Positions 24,047 to 33,282 of a stretch of 33,283 bases of DNA are shown here, piece by piece. Below the pieces are notes generated by a model, which saw nothing but the letters and a program-made list of their open reading frames with translations, was not told the origin of the DNA and made no database searches. The stretch spans positions 59,361 through 92,643 of the forward strand of contig SVES01000008.1 in the NCBI GenBank assembly GCA_015057305.1, written 5' to 3'. How positions within the stretch are numbered: the stretch's first letter is position 1; the number at the start of each line of letters is the position of its first letter. Source of the stretch: Pseudobutyrivibrio ruminis (GTDB taxonomy: Bacteria > Bacillota > Clostridia > Lachnospirales > Lachnospiraceae). The position numbers and the translations under genes are program-made.

Positions 24047-25003
24047 ATGAATCAGGCAATTATTGACAGACTTAGACCAATTACTGCAGAAGAACGTGTA
24101 CTGCTAGAAAATGCAGGGGCAATCAACACAAACATTTACAGCAACGATAACTCCTCTGTTATTGATGCTAAAAAGCTATTAGACGAAGGAAAGCTTATTG
24201 ATTGTCGTGTGCATACAAGATTTGCCCACTTTCCCAAGCATACTCACAATTACGTTGAAATGGTTTACATGATTTCTGGCTTCACCAGACATATGGTAAA
24301 TGGAAACGAGGTTATTCTTAGACAGGGCGAGCTGCTTCTTATGAATCAGCATGCGACACAAGAAATATATCCTGCAAGAGAAAATGATATTGCAGTTAAT
24401 ATTATGATTCTTCCAGAGTTTTTTGATAGAATCCTTCTCATTTTAGGAAATGAAAATTCCATGATTAGAGACTTTATTATTGATTGTCTTAAAAGCACCA
24501 GTGGACATGTAGACTATTTGCACTTTGAGGTGGCTGATATTTTGCCAATACAAAATCTCATGGAAAATCTGATATTTTCCCTTTTGGAGGACTCCTATGA
24601 ATACAGGCAGATTAATCAAAATACTGTCGGCCTGTTATTTTTACATCTACTAAAGCAAACTGACTCTCTCACTATCGGTAGTGATAGCTTTGAAGATAAG
24701 GTAATGATGAAGGTTTTTGGATTAATCGAAGACAATTATAAGGATGGAGAGCTCTCGGATTTGTGCAAAGAACTAAACACTGATTTATCCACTATCAGTC
24801 GTATTATTAAGCGACAAACCTGCCAGACCTACACTGAATTAATACAGGAAAAACGCTTGAAATATGCAGCCTATCTTCTTACAAATACAGAGCTGCCTGT
24901 AACAGATATTTGCTCTGATGTTGGTTATAATAATTTTAGCTACTTCTACAAATTATTTAAAAACCGCTTTAACGTAACGCCTAAAGAATATCGCAAAAAA
25001 TAA
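24047..25003 (+). CDS. AraC-family regulator with cupin sensor domain, presumed rhamnose regulator
   Basis: A 318-residue protein. Residues about 55-135 form a cupin-like AraC_binding domain with HTHNYVEMVYMISG and a LLLMNQHATQEIYPA stretch that would bind the sugar. Residues about 215-318 form the two helix-turn-helix units of AraC proteins, ending in YNNFSYFYKLFKNRFNVTPKEYRKK, a classic family end. Position opposite rhaB makes it the likely activator of the catabolic operon, comparable in role to RhaR/RhaS. That is inference; orthology is not claimed. ATG 24047 follows ATAGGAGC. A junction hairpin starts in the stop codon. Confidence 0.9.
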   Translation: MNQAIIDRLRPITAEERVLLENAGAINTNIYSNDNSSVIDAKKLLDEGKLIDCRVHTRFAHFPKHTHNYVEMVYMISGFTRHMVNGNEVILRQGELLLMNQHATQEIYPARENDIAVNIMILPEFFDRILLILGNENSMIRDFIIDCLKSTSGHVDYLHFEVADILPIQNLMENLIFSLLEDSYEYRQINQNTVGLLFLHLLKQTDSLTIGSDSFEDKVMMKVFGLIEDNYKDGELSDLCKELNTDLSTISRIIKRQTCQTYTELIQEKRLKYAAYLLTNTELPVTDICSDVGYNNFSYFYKLFKNRFNVTPKEYRKK

Positions 25004-25096
25004 GTCCCTTGTAGTTAACAAGCTATATATATTTTTAAGCGAAGCTTTCCATGCTGAGCGAAAAATATATATGCTTGTTAATGTAACAAGGGGCTT
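25002..25096. repeat. Convergent-junction hairpin repeat, copy C (bidirectional terminator)
   Basis: The outer stem AAGTCCCTTGT (25002-25012) pairs with ACAAGGGGCTT (25086-25096) with one G-T wobble, flanked by A and T runs. The inner stems are TTAACAAGC/GCTTGTTAA and ATTTTT/AAAAAT. The latter replaces the ATTCTC/GAGAAT of copies A and B by two paired changes on each side. The core matches copy B at about 71 of 80 bases. It overlaps the stop codon of the AraC-type gene and precedes the end of the converging binding-protein gene. Confidence 0.85.
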
Positions 25097-25133
25097 TTAT
25101 CTTATCTTATATTATATGAAGGAGAATGATTTT

Positions 25134-26246
25134 TTAGTATACTTCTTTCCACTCATCGATGTTGCTTGGATCAAACTTGAATGGAGCACCAAGGATGATT
25201 TCTGTACCACCATCAGCTGCTGAAACTACTGTGTAGTCACCAAGCTCACATGTAAATGTGTCGCCTTCAGCGCCTGTGATTTCACCGTTAACTAAAGCAA
25301 CAGATGTGTATGCACCAAGAGCTCCTAAGTCAATTGGATTCCAAAGGAACATATATGGGCAAGAGAAGTCATCTCCGTCGCCAATGTAAGCTGCCATTTC
25401 TGAAGGAAGTCCAAGACCTGTTAGCTTAACTGAAGAACCCTGATCCTGAAGAACCTTTGCTGCTGCTGCAATACCTACTGTTGTTGGTGAGCAGATAACC
25501 TTAAGGTCTGGATACTTCTGAAGAAGAGCCTGTGTCTGATCTGTAGACTTCTGAGACTCGTCATCACCATAAGCAACCTCTACAAGTTCAAGATTAGCAT
25601 ACTTGCTATCTGATTCCATGTAAGACTTCATTGAGTCAATCCATGCATTCTGGTTTGTAGCCTGTGATGTTGCAGAAAGGATTGCAAACTGTCCCTCTCC
25701 ACCTGAAATGTCATAAACTGCATCGATAAGAGCAAGACCAATTTCATCTACACCAGCCTGGTTACAGTGAACTGCACGGCTGTCCTTGTTTACAGATGAA
25801 TCTACAGAGCAAACCTTGATGCCTGCATCCATAGCTTCCTCAAGAACTGACTGGAGAGCGTTCTCATCATTTGCAGCTACGCAGATAGAATCAACACCCT
25901 GAGAAATCAATGACTCGATAACTGTAATCTGTGCATCAGCTGTAGCTGACTCTGGATACTGAACAACAGCTGTGCCACCCATAGCCTCAATTGCCTCTGT
26001 AAATCCATCAGCTTCCTTCTCGTTAAATGGGTTACCAGCACTCTTTGGTACTAATGCGTAAGTACCTGTTGCACCACCTGCTGCGCTATCTGTTGTAGCC
26101 TCAGCATCTGTAGAAGCAGTATCTGTGCTCTCTGTAGAAGCGCCAGCATCCTCTGTTGCTCCTGTGTCTGCAGATGAACCACATCCTACAAACAATGTTC
26201 CTACCATTGCTGCACAAAGCAGCCCGCTCAAAAGCTTTTTCTTCAT
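25134..26246 (-). CDS. Sugar ABC transporter substrate-binding lipoprotein, presumed rhamnose-specific
   Basis: A 370-residue exported protein. The leader MKKKLLSGLLCAAMVG ends in lipobox LFVGC (Cys22), followed by a long Ser/Thr/Asp/Ala tether (about 25-60). The rest is a ribose-type periplasmic-binding domain (Peripla_BP_4): VPKSAGNPFNEKEADGF, then VDSICVAANDENAL. The C-terminal GLPSEMAAYIGDG stretch is like the rhamnose binding proteins of CUT2 importers. It is the last gene of the four-gene importer operon, 71 bp after the second permease, with GGGAGG before ATG 26246. Rhamnose specificity is inferred from neighbouring rhaB and rhaD. Confidence 0.88.
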   Translation of the reverse strand: MKKKLLSGLLCAAMVGTLFVGCGSSADTGATEDAGASTESTDTASTDAEATTDSAAGGATGTYALVPKSAGNPFNEKEADGFTEAIEAMGGTAVVQYPESATADAQITVIESLISQGVDSICVAANDENALQSVLEEAMDAGIKVCSVDSSVNKDSRAVHCNQAGVDEIGLALIDAVYDISGGEGQFAILSATSQATNQNAWIDSMKSYMESDSKYANLELVEVAYGDDESQKSTDQTQALLQKYPDLKVICSPTTVGIAAAAKVLQDQGSSVKLTGLGLPSEMAAYIGDGDDFSCPYMFLWNPIDLGALGAYTSVALVNGEITGAEGDTFTCELGDYTVVSAADGGTEIILGAPFKFDPSNIDEWKEVY

Positions 26247-26317
26247 TTTTTTAACCTCCCAATAAATTTTTTCTGGTTAATTTATATCATCCCTTATGGG
26301 AAAGATATCACATTACA

Positions 26318-27322
26318 TTACTTTGCTGTCCTCTTCTTTGCACTAATCATTCCTGCAATATTAGGAAGCAATACAGCACAAATAAGAAGTAATCCTAATA
26401 TAATCAAAATAACCTGAGAATTTACATTTATCTGTCCAAGACCGATTCTAAGGCACATGATGGTAAATGCTGATACAAACGCTCCATATAGCTTTCCTTT
26501 ACCACCCATGTTAGAAACACCACCAAATACTGCCATAGCAATTGCATCCATTTCGAAGTTCTTACCAGTTGTGGTATTAGCTCCATAAGCAGTAGATGTA
26601 AGGAATAGTCCTGACAGTCCTGCAAAAACACCGATTACAATGAATGCAATAAGTATTGTCTGCTTAACCTTAATACCTGAATAGAATGCTGTCTTGGCAT
26701 TGCTACCAATTGCATATAGCTTTCTACCATAATTTCTTCTGTCCGCGATTACCGTAAATACGATAGCACATATTATAATTAAGAAGAATGAATATGGGAA
26801 GATGCCAATCTTTCCGTTCAAAAGCTTAAAGCCAGATGAATCTGTAAGTGATATTGAACCACCACTTCCAAGAGCGATTTCAGCAATTCCTCTAAACACT
26901 ATCTGAGTTCCTAAGGTGATAATCATTGTTGGAAGCTCTCTAAACTTTATTGTTATAAATCCGTTAAATGCTCCACATGCAAGTCCTGTAATTATTGCAA
27001 TGCATACAACTCCAAAAAATGGAACCCCAGCGTTGGATGCCATGCATGCCATTGTTGCTGCAAGACAAACAATAGAGCCAACTGAAATGTCAATTTCACC
27101 TAATAATAAAAGGTAAGCCATAGGGAAAAGCAAAAGCATCTCTGCCAAATATTTTGGACTCTCCCTAAGAAGGTTTGTTGCATTATAAACTGGAGAAATT
27201 GCAATACATAAAATATTAATTGCAATAAACAGCAGTACCAGCACTCCCTCCCAACTGAGGATTACCTTTTTCCAAGGTTTATCAATGGTATTTGCAATAG
27301 TTCTTCCTGATTTTCCTGCCAC
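26318..27322 (-). CDS. Sugar ABC transporter permease (second of two)
   Basis: A 334-residue CUT2-type permease (BPD_transp_2, RbsC-like) with about eight to ten membrane helices. It shows LLLGEIDISVGSIVCLAAT (about residues 71-89), the family's typical second-helix stretch, and YAIGSNAKTAFYSGI (about 198-212), the ATPase contact loop. It starts with GTG at 27322, with AGGAGGG overlapping the upstream stop. Paired with a non-identical permease, it likely forms a heterodimeric channel, as in rhizobial rhamnose importers (RhaP/RhaQ). Confidence 0.88.
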   Translation of the reverse strand: MAGKSGRTIANTIDKPWKKVILSWEGVLVLLFIAINILCIAISPVYNATNLLRESPKYLAEMLLLFPMAYLLLLGEIDISVGSIVCLAATMACMASNAGVPFFGVVCIAIITGLACGAFNGFITIKFRELPTMIITLGTQIVFRGIAEIALGSGGSISLTDSSGFKLLNGKIGIFPYSFFLIIICAIVFTVIADRRNYGRKLYAIGSNAKTAFYSGIKVKQTILIAFIVIGVFAGLSGLFLTSTAYGANTTTGKNFEMDAIAMAVFGGVSNMGGKGKLYGAFVSAFTIMCLRIGLGQINVNSQVILIILGLLLICAVLLPNIAGMISAKKRTAK

Positions 27323-27334
27323 TTTCTTACCCTC

Positions 27335-28324
27335 CTACATTTCTCTCTTCTCAAGAGCAGCCTTATCCATCATTCTTTGAGTAACAACATTCAAGATAAT
27401 AACTGCGATGATGATAACACCCTTTACTGTATTCTGAGCAAGAGCATCGATTCCTACCAATGGCAATGCCTTTGAAATAACTGAGAGAATCAACGCACCA
27501 ATTAAAGCGCCTCCTACAGAACCTCTACCACCTGTCATTGATACACCGCCAATAACGCAGGCTGCAATAACGTCCATTTCCTTACCTGTAGCCATGTTTG
27601 GCTGTGCTGAAGCATATACGCATGTCATTACTGCACCTGTCAAACCAGAAAGGCCACCCATGATTGTGTAAACCAAAGTCTTTACAAGTTTTACATTAAT
27701 ACCAGAAATCTCTGCTGCTTCTTCGTTAGAACCTACTGCGTAGATGTTTCTACCAAACTTGGTCCATTTCATCATGATGAAGAAGATTACGTAGCAGATG
27801 ATTGTAATCCATACCGCTGAGTTAATTCCTAAGAAACTCTTAAGTGCAAAGTCCTTGAATGTTCCAAGTGCATCTGCACCAGCCCATTCATCATTTGCAA
27901 CTAGATATGCAAAGCCTCGGTACACGTACATGGTACCCAAGGTACAAATAATGGGGCTAACCTTTCCATAGGAAATAATCACACCGATTATTGCTCCACA
28001 TGCAATACCAATAACTGTTGCAAGTAAAAATCCCAGGAAGGTTGATGACATATGATTGTACTTATACAAAATACCGATTGTCATTCCTGATAAAGCAAGT
28101 GTTGAACCGATTGAGATATCAATTCCACCAATCAACAAAACAAGTAACATTCCAAGAGCCATAATCATGGTTGTAGAGTTATTCTTAAGAATTTCTGATA
28201 CATTTGACCAGCCCAAGAATGTTGGTGTTTTTATTGAAATCAAAGCACACAGCACTACCAAAACAATGAGAAGTGATACCTCTCTGGAAGCTGTAAGCTT
28301 CTTTAGCAAACTCTTATTCTCCAT
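27335..28324 (-). CDS. Sugar ABC transporter permease (first of two)
   Basis: A 329-residue CUT2-type permease related to its downstream neighbour. LLIGGIDISIGSTLALSG (about 63-80) and YAVGSNEEAAEISGINVKLV (about 195-214) mark the family. About eight to ten membrane helices are seen. Its ATG shares one base with the stop of the ATPase gene (TAATG), so the two are coupled. A pair of distinct permeases with one double-domain ATPase is the usual layout for rhamnose and autoinducer-2-like importers; the catabolic genes favour rhamnose. Confidence 0.88.
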   Translation of the reverse strand: MENKSLLKKLTASREVSLLIVLVVLCALISIKTPTFLGWSNVSEILKNNSTTMIMALGMLLVLLIGGIDISIGSTLALSGMTIGILYKYNHMSSTFLGFLLATVIGIACGAIIGVIISYGKVSPIICTLGTMYVYRGFAYLVANDEWAGADALGTFKDFALKSFLGINSAVWITIICYVIFFIMMKWTKFGRNIYAVGSNEEAAEISGINVKLVKTLVYTIMGGLSGLTGAVMTCVYASAQPNMATGKEMDVIAACVIGGVSMTGGRGSVGGALIGALILSVISKALPLVGIDALAQNTVKGVIIIAVIILNVVTQRMMDKAALEKREM

Positions 28325-29841
28325 TATGAAACTACCTCCTCTTTAGACTCCTTCGATTTCTCCATAGCAAGTTCAAGGATTGTTTCCTGAGTAACTTCAC
28401 CACGTGAAAGCTCGCCTGTAATATGTCCGTTGCACATTACATAAATTCTGTCACTCATACCTAAAATTTCAGGCATTTCTGAGGAGATCATTATGATTGC
28501 ATAACCCTTTTGAGCTAGTTCGCCCATAATCGAATAAATCTCTGCTTTTGCTCCAACGTCAACACCCTTTGTAGGCTCATCCATAATGATTACCTTCATG
28601 TTGTCCTGTGCCAACGCCTTTGCAACTACCACCTTCTGCTGATTACCACCTGAAAGTGAGCTTGCTGGATCAAAGATTGATACAGCCTTTGTATCCACAT
28701 CCTCAAGTAATTTCTTTGCAAGATCTCTTTCTGTTTTTTCATCACAGAAGCCTGATTTTGAAATTCTGTCGAAAACAGGAAGTGTAACATTTCTTCCCAG
28801 TCCCCAACTAAGAATAAGTCCAGTTTTTTGTCTATCCTCAGGGAGAAGAACAATACCCAGATTCTTTGAATCTGTAGGGTTCTTTATATGTACTTCCTTG
28901 CCCTCCAGGAATACCTTTCCTGAGTTCAATTTGGTGATTCCGCAGATTGCTTCAACCACCTCTGTTCGTCCTGCTCCAACCAATCCTGTAAGACCAACTA
29001 TTTCACCTGCTCTTACCTTAAAGCTAACATCCTTGAAGTAACCAACTCTAGAGAGATTTTCTACTCTAAGAAGCTCTTTACCTGGAGTAACCTCTGGCTT
29101 TGGATACATGTCGCTAATTTCACGACCAACCATTGCCTTGATAAGGTCTGCATTTGTGATTTTATCAACATCATAAGTACCAATGTACTGTGAATCTCTA
29201 AATACCGTAACTCTTGTAGCCAGTCTATACATATCCTCAAATCTGTGGGAAATGAAGATAATTGAAACTCCCTTATCTCTAAGCTTTTCAACTATTTCGT
29301 ATAGCTTTTCTGCCTCGTTTGCTGTAAGAGCTGCTGTAGGCTCATCCAAAATAACAATCTGTGCACCTGTAGATATTGCCTTTGCAATTTCTACCATCTG
29401 CTGCTGTGCTACAGAAAGTGTTCCCATTTCTGCAGTAGACTTGAAATCTGCATCAAGCTCATCCAAAAATTCCTGAGCCTTCTTATTCATTTCCTTCCAC
29501 TGAATAATTCCATGCTTCTTGATTTCGTGATTCATGAAAATATTTTCTGTTACGGAAAGATCTGGATAAGACGTTGGGTGCTGGTATACCGCTGCTATAC
29601 CTGCTAGCTGTGCATCTCTAGGTCCTCTAAAATCTACCTTCTGACCATTAAGGAACATTTCTCCTTCTTCTGCCTTGTGCACACCTGTGATTACCTTAAT
29701 AAAGGTTGATTTTCCAGCTCCGTTTTCCCCCATCAACGCATGAACCTCACCTTTTTTCAGCTGAAATTGCACGTTGTTAAGAGCCTTAACGCCTGGAAAT
29801 ATTTTTGTGATTCCTTTTAATTCCAAAATATATTCAGACAC
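28324..29841 (-). CDS. Sugar ABC transporter ATP-binding protein (two ABC domains)
   Basis: A 505-residue ATPase of the RbsA/MglA type with two nucleotide-binding domains. The first has an intact Walker A, GENGAGKST (38-46), and Walker B VILDEPT. The second has the degenerate Walker A GLVGAGRTE typical of the family, then LSGGNQQKVVVAKAL and IMDEPTKGVDVGAK. The GTG at 29841 is chosen because GGGGGT lies just before it and the protein then starts where the family does. The frame could extend further upstream, but that would run into the divergent response-regulator gene. It is first in the importer operon. Confidence 0.9.
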   Translation of the reverse strand: MSEYILELKGITKIFPGVKALNNVQFQLKKGEVHALMGENGAGKSTFIKVITGVHKAEEGEMFLNGQKVDFRGPRDAQLAGIAAVYQHPTSYPDLSVTENIFMNHEIKKHGIIQWKEMNKKAQEFLDELDADFKSTAEMGTLSVAQQQMVEIAKAISTGAQIVILDEPTAALTANEAEKLYEIVEKLRDKGVSIIFISHRFEDMYRLATRVTVFRDSQYIGTYDVDKITNADLIKAMVGREISDMYPKPEVTPGKELLRVENLSRVGYFKDVSFKVRAGEIVGLTGLVGAGRTEVVEAICGITKLNSGKVFLEGKEVHIKNPTDSKNLGIVLLPEDRQKTGLILSWGLGRNVTLPVFDRISKSGFCDEKTERDLAKKLLEDVDTKAVSIFDPASSLSGGNQQKVVVAKALAQDNMKVIIMDEPTKGVDVGAKAEIYSIMGELAQKGYAIIMISSEMPEILGMSDRIYVMCNGHITGELSRGEVTQETILELAMEKSKESKEEVVS

Positions 29842-29882
29842 AAGATTTACCCCCTTTTCTACAATAAATATGCTATCATTAG

Positions 29883-29895
29883 TTGGTACTTGGTA
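29883..29895. promoter_or_regulatory. Direct repeat between the importer and two-component operons
   Basis: TTGGTA at 29883-29888 and again at 29890-29895, inside a TTAG...TTAG frame (29879-29900), in the 91-bp gap between the divergent operons. Tandem half-sites of this kind suit an AraC-type dimer such as the YesN-like regulator. No clear -35/-10 pair was found. Confidence 0.35.
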
Positions 29896-29932
29896 GTTAG
29901 AGTAAAAATTTTTGATGTGGGGTAATATTTTT

Positions 29933-31492
29933 ATGAAATTATTGATAGTGGATGATGAGGAGTTAACTAGAAACGGATTGATACAAAGCATCGATTCTAA
30001 TCGTCTTGGTATCGATTCAATTATACTTGCAGATGATGGCATTAATGGACTTAGTATGGCAAAAGAGCATCATCCTGATATCATTCTATCAGATGTTCGT
30101 ATGCCTCGAATGGACGGTATTAAAATGCTTGAGAAAATTCAAGAATTTGCTCCCAATGTATCTGCCATTTTTATGAGTGGATACTCAGACAAGGACTATC
30201 TTCTGAGCGCTATCAAAATGGGTGCAATCAACTATATTGAAAAGCCAATTGACCCTCAGGAATTGCACTCTGCTATCCAAAAAGCAATCGAGCAATGTCT
30301 TAGGTTTCAAAGAGAATCTGCTGCAGAAGAAATGAATGCCAACCAGGCTGCCAGCTCCTTGGCTTATTATCTCACTATGCCCTACAACACCTGCAGTGAC
30401 TCAGTAAAGGAGCTTGAAAAGCTTTTTTATAAACACTACAACAATCTCAACAAATTCAAATATATCAGCACAATTATTGTCAAGCTGAAATATGCATCTG
30501 AAGCCAGCTCAAAGCTTCAGTATATTTATCAGCGTCTAAGGGCGGATTTTGCCCAATATCATATTCATATTATTTTTACAGAAAAAAGATTGTTTCATTT
30601 GGTTTATCACATATACGCTGATAGCCCTATTTCTGATAAAAACATACAGGATTTTTGCGAACATCTACAATTCGCATTTGCGGAGGAGGGAGATTACTAT
30701 GTTGCAGTTGGTGATGTGGTAGAAGGAATTGAAAATGCTTATCATTCATACGAAAGTGCTGTTATTCTGCTTCAAAAAAGCTTTTTCTTTAAGCCTTGCA
30801 CAATTATGCTAAAGACTACAACCTCAATAGATAAATCACATAACATTGAGGCTACTGTCAATAAATTTTCTACCACCCTTGATTCAGGTGATGATGCAAA
30901 GGTCAAAGCTCTTTTAGATGAGCTATACAACAGCTGCATAAATTCAACTGTATTATTGCCAAATCAGGTGAAAACATATTATTTTTCTCTATTTACAGAG
31001 ATTTACAGACAGCGTGAAAAGAATCAGCTTATTACTGACATTTCTATTAAAAATAATGAAAGCATCATGGACATTATGGACAGCTGCTTTTCCTACACCA
31101 CACTGCACCAGCTACTTGTTGAAAAGGTAGAGGCATTTTTTTCAGATCTTAATTCAAATGTGGCTGAAAACAAAATCATCTACCTGATAAAAAACTATAT
31201 TGCAAACAATTATGGTAATGCCAGCCTATCTGTCAAAGACATTAGCGAATATGCACACCTTTCGGTTTCCTATTTATGTACCTTTTTTAAATCAGAGACT
31301 GGCAACACACTAAACCAATACATTACTGAATACCGTATGGAAAAGGCAAAGCAAATGCTTTTTGACCCTCGAAATAAAATCTCAGACATTTCTGAGCAGG
31401 TTGGCTACAACGATGGAAACTATTTTGGTAAGTCCTTCAAAAAGATAGTAGGACTATCTCCATCTGAATACAGGGAGAAGGTAATGCGATGA
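29933..31492 (+). CDS. YesN-type response regulator (receiver + AraC DNA-binding domain)
   Basis: A 519-residue protein. The receiver domain (1-120) has the acidic pocket VDDEE (6-10), phospho-acceptor Asp54 in ILSDVRMP, and a Lys in EKPIDP (about 104). A long middle region of about 290 residues follows. The AraC-type double helix-turn-helix lies at about 415-517, ending YNDGNYFGKSFKKIVGLSPSEYR. The ATG at 29933 is chosen over TTG 29912/ATG 29915, because the GTGGGG ribosome site lies after those. Its stop overlaps the kinase start (ATGA). The divergent importer operon is the likely target; sensing rhamnose or rhamnose-rich glycans is inferred. Confidence 0.92.
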   Translation: MKLLIVDDEELTRNGLIQSIDSNRLGIDSIILADDGINGLSMAKEHHPDIILSDVRMPRMDGIKMLEKIQEFAPNVSAIFMSGYSDKDYLLSAIKMGAINYIEKPIDPQELHSAIQKAIEQCLRFQRESAAEEMNANQAASSLAYYLTMPYNTCSDSVKELEKLFYKHYNNLNKFKYISTIIVKLKYASEASSKLQYIYQRLRADFAQYHIHIIFTEKRLFHLVYHIYADSPISDKNIQDFCEHLQFAFAEEGDYYVAVGDVVEGIENAYHSYESAVILLQKSFFFKPCTIMLKTTTSIDKSHNIEATVNKFSTTLDSGDDAKVKALLDELYNSCINSTVLLPNQVKTYYFSLFTEIYRQREKNQLITDISIKNNESIMDIMDSCFSYTTLHQLLVEKVEAFFSDLNSNVAENKIIYLIKNYIANNYGNASLSVKDISEYAHLSVSYLCTFFKSETGNTLNQYITEYRMEKAKQMLFDPRNKISDISEQVGYNDGNYFGKSFKKIVGLSPSEYREKVMR

Positions 31493-33282
31493 AAACAAAA
31501 TTCTATAAGAATCTTAAAATACAAACCAAATTTACTATTATTATTTTAACTGCTGTTCTTATTCCATTTTTGATTTTGGCATTAATCTTCTCAAATCGTT
31601 TATACGATATGATAATTTCTGAAACTGTAAAAACTGCCCAGGTTAATTCAGCTAATGCCAGTCCGCTCATTTCTTCAAAGATAGATGAAGTTGTTCAGCT
31701 ATCTGCAACTATAACTGAGGAAAAATTCTACAAAAACATATTCTACTCTAGTACAGACCAGGATTTGACAACCATGGCATTTACCAATGCCGCTGCGGAA
31801 TTCGATGACACTATAAAAAATCTTGAAAAAAGAAATGATATTAACGTCAGGATTTATATGGGGCTACCAGAGGATTCCCTGTTTTTTAACAGCTCTAACA
31901 CAAAAAATGTATTCTTTCATATTTCAAAGGCAAAGGGTACCTATTGGTATGGAATTTTCCAAGGAAGTAAGACCTCCAAACTCTACTGTCCTCCATCCTA
32001 CCTAAGTAAATATGAAAGGGAAAATCTCGGTGACACCGCCTACATAACCTACATGACCACCTACTACGAAGGGGAAATCTACCCTTGCTATCTTGCTGTG
32101 TATTATTCTACAGCTGGCATGGAGCAAATTCTGGAGGAAAATATTGTCACCACTGGTGGTGTTTCCTACATCATAAACGAGAGAGAGGAAATTGTTGCAA
32201 CCACTAACGAGGCGCTTTCCGCCACCTATCGTCTGAAATATTCCGACATTGAAGACTCCCTGCTTTCATCTAACAGCTTTATTTCCAGGGATGTTTTAGG
32301 AGAAAAGGTATATGTAGCCTTCTATTATCTTCCAGCAACCAAATGGTATATTGTTTCAGTAATTCCCGAAGATCCGCTTGTGGAGCAGGGCACTCAAATC
32401 ATTTTCAGATTCTTTTTGATTGTAGTCGCCAGTGTGCTTTTTGCTCTTATACTTGCCATAATCCTATCTAAATCCATTACCGGAAGAATCTCCAGAGTGG
32501 TACATGAAATGAGCCAGGCAAAGCACGGACTTCCAAAGCCAATTCCACCAGCAGATTCCAATGATGAGGTTGGCGAATTAATCGACACCTACAACTACAT
32601 GACTGAAGAAATGGATGAGCTGATAAAGCAGGAGCAGCGCACAGCAGAAAGTTTGCGCATTGCTGAGTTCAACGCTCTTCAAGCTCAGATTAACCCTCAC
32701 TTTTTGTATAACACAATGGATATGATTAACTGGATGTCAAAAGACGGAAAGCTTGATGAAATCAGTGAGGTTGTCCAAAATCTATCAAGATTTTACAAGC
32801 TGACGCTCAGCAAAAAAAATACAATTAATTCCATTGCAGATGAGCTTGAGCACACTCAAATTTACGTAGATTTAATGAATATGCGTCACGGCAACAACAT
32901 AGATTTTGTTATCGATATGCCTGACGAGCTTACCAACTATTCTATTCCAAAACTCACCCTTCAACCTATAGTTGAGAATGCCATTTTGCATGGTATTCTT
33001 GAAAAGCCTGAAAAGTCCGGAACCATTGTCATTACTGGTTGGGAAGATGGAGATGATATTATCCTGATTGTCTCAGATGACGGAATTGGAATGGATGAGG
33101 ACACCCTATCAAGCATTCTAACAAAACGCCCTCTCGGCAAAACAAAAGGTAGCAACGTGGCGATCTACAATACTCACCAAAGACTTATCCTCCTCTGCGG
33201 TGAGGGCTATGGACTTTCCTACAATAGCAAGCCTGGCGAAGGCTGCGAGGTCACTATTCGCATACCACTACTCATCGGCTAA
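31489..33282 (+). CDS. YesM-type sensor histidine kinase
   Basis: A 597-residue membrane kinase, complete to its TAA one base before the window end. Membrane helices lie at about 14-34 and 305-327, enclosing a roughly 270-residue extracellular sensor domain of the Cache type. A HAMP linker follows (about 328-382). The His_kinase family (PF06580) phospho-acceptor is His404 in QINPHFLYNTMD. The ATP-binding domain follows, with PIVENAILHGI as N-box, DDGIGMDEDTL and PGEGCEV. It overlaps its regulator gene by four bases. Such pairs usually control carbohydrate importers and polysaccharide use. The ligand may bind directly or through the lipoprotein; neither can be told here. Confidence 0.92.
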   Translation: MKTKFYKNLKIQTKFTIIILTAVLIPFLILALIFSNRLYDMIISETVKTAQVNSANASPLISSKIDEVVQLSATITEEKFYKNIFYSSTDQDLTTMAFTNAAAEFDDTIKNLEKRNDINVRIYMGLPEDSLFFNSSNTKNVFFHISKAKGTYWYGIFQGSKTSKLYCPPSYLSKYERENLGDTAYITYMTTYYEGEIYPCYLAVYYSTAGMEQILEENIVTTGGVSYIINEREEIVATTNEALSATYRLKYSDIEDSLLSSNSFISRDVLGEKVYVAFYYLPATKWYIVSVIPEDPLVEQGTQIIFRFFLIVVASVLFALILAIILSKSITGRISRVVHEMSQAKHGLPKPIPPADSNDEVGELIDTYNYMTEEMDELIKQEQRTAESLRIAEFNALQAQINPHFLYNTMDMINWMSKDGKLDEISEVVQNLSRFYKLTLSKKNTINSIADELEHTQIYVDLMNMRHGNNIDFVIDMPDELTNYSIPKLTLQPIVENAILHGILEKPEKSGTIVITGWEDGDDIILIVSDDGIGMDEDTLSSILTKRPLGKTKGSNVAIYNTHQRLILLCGEGYGLSYNSKPGEGCEVTIRIPLLIG

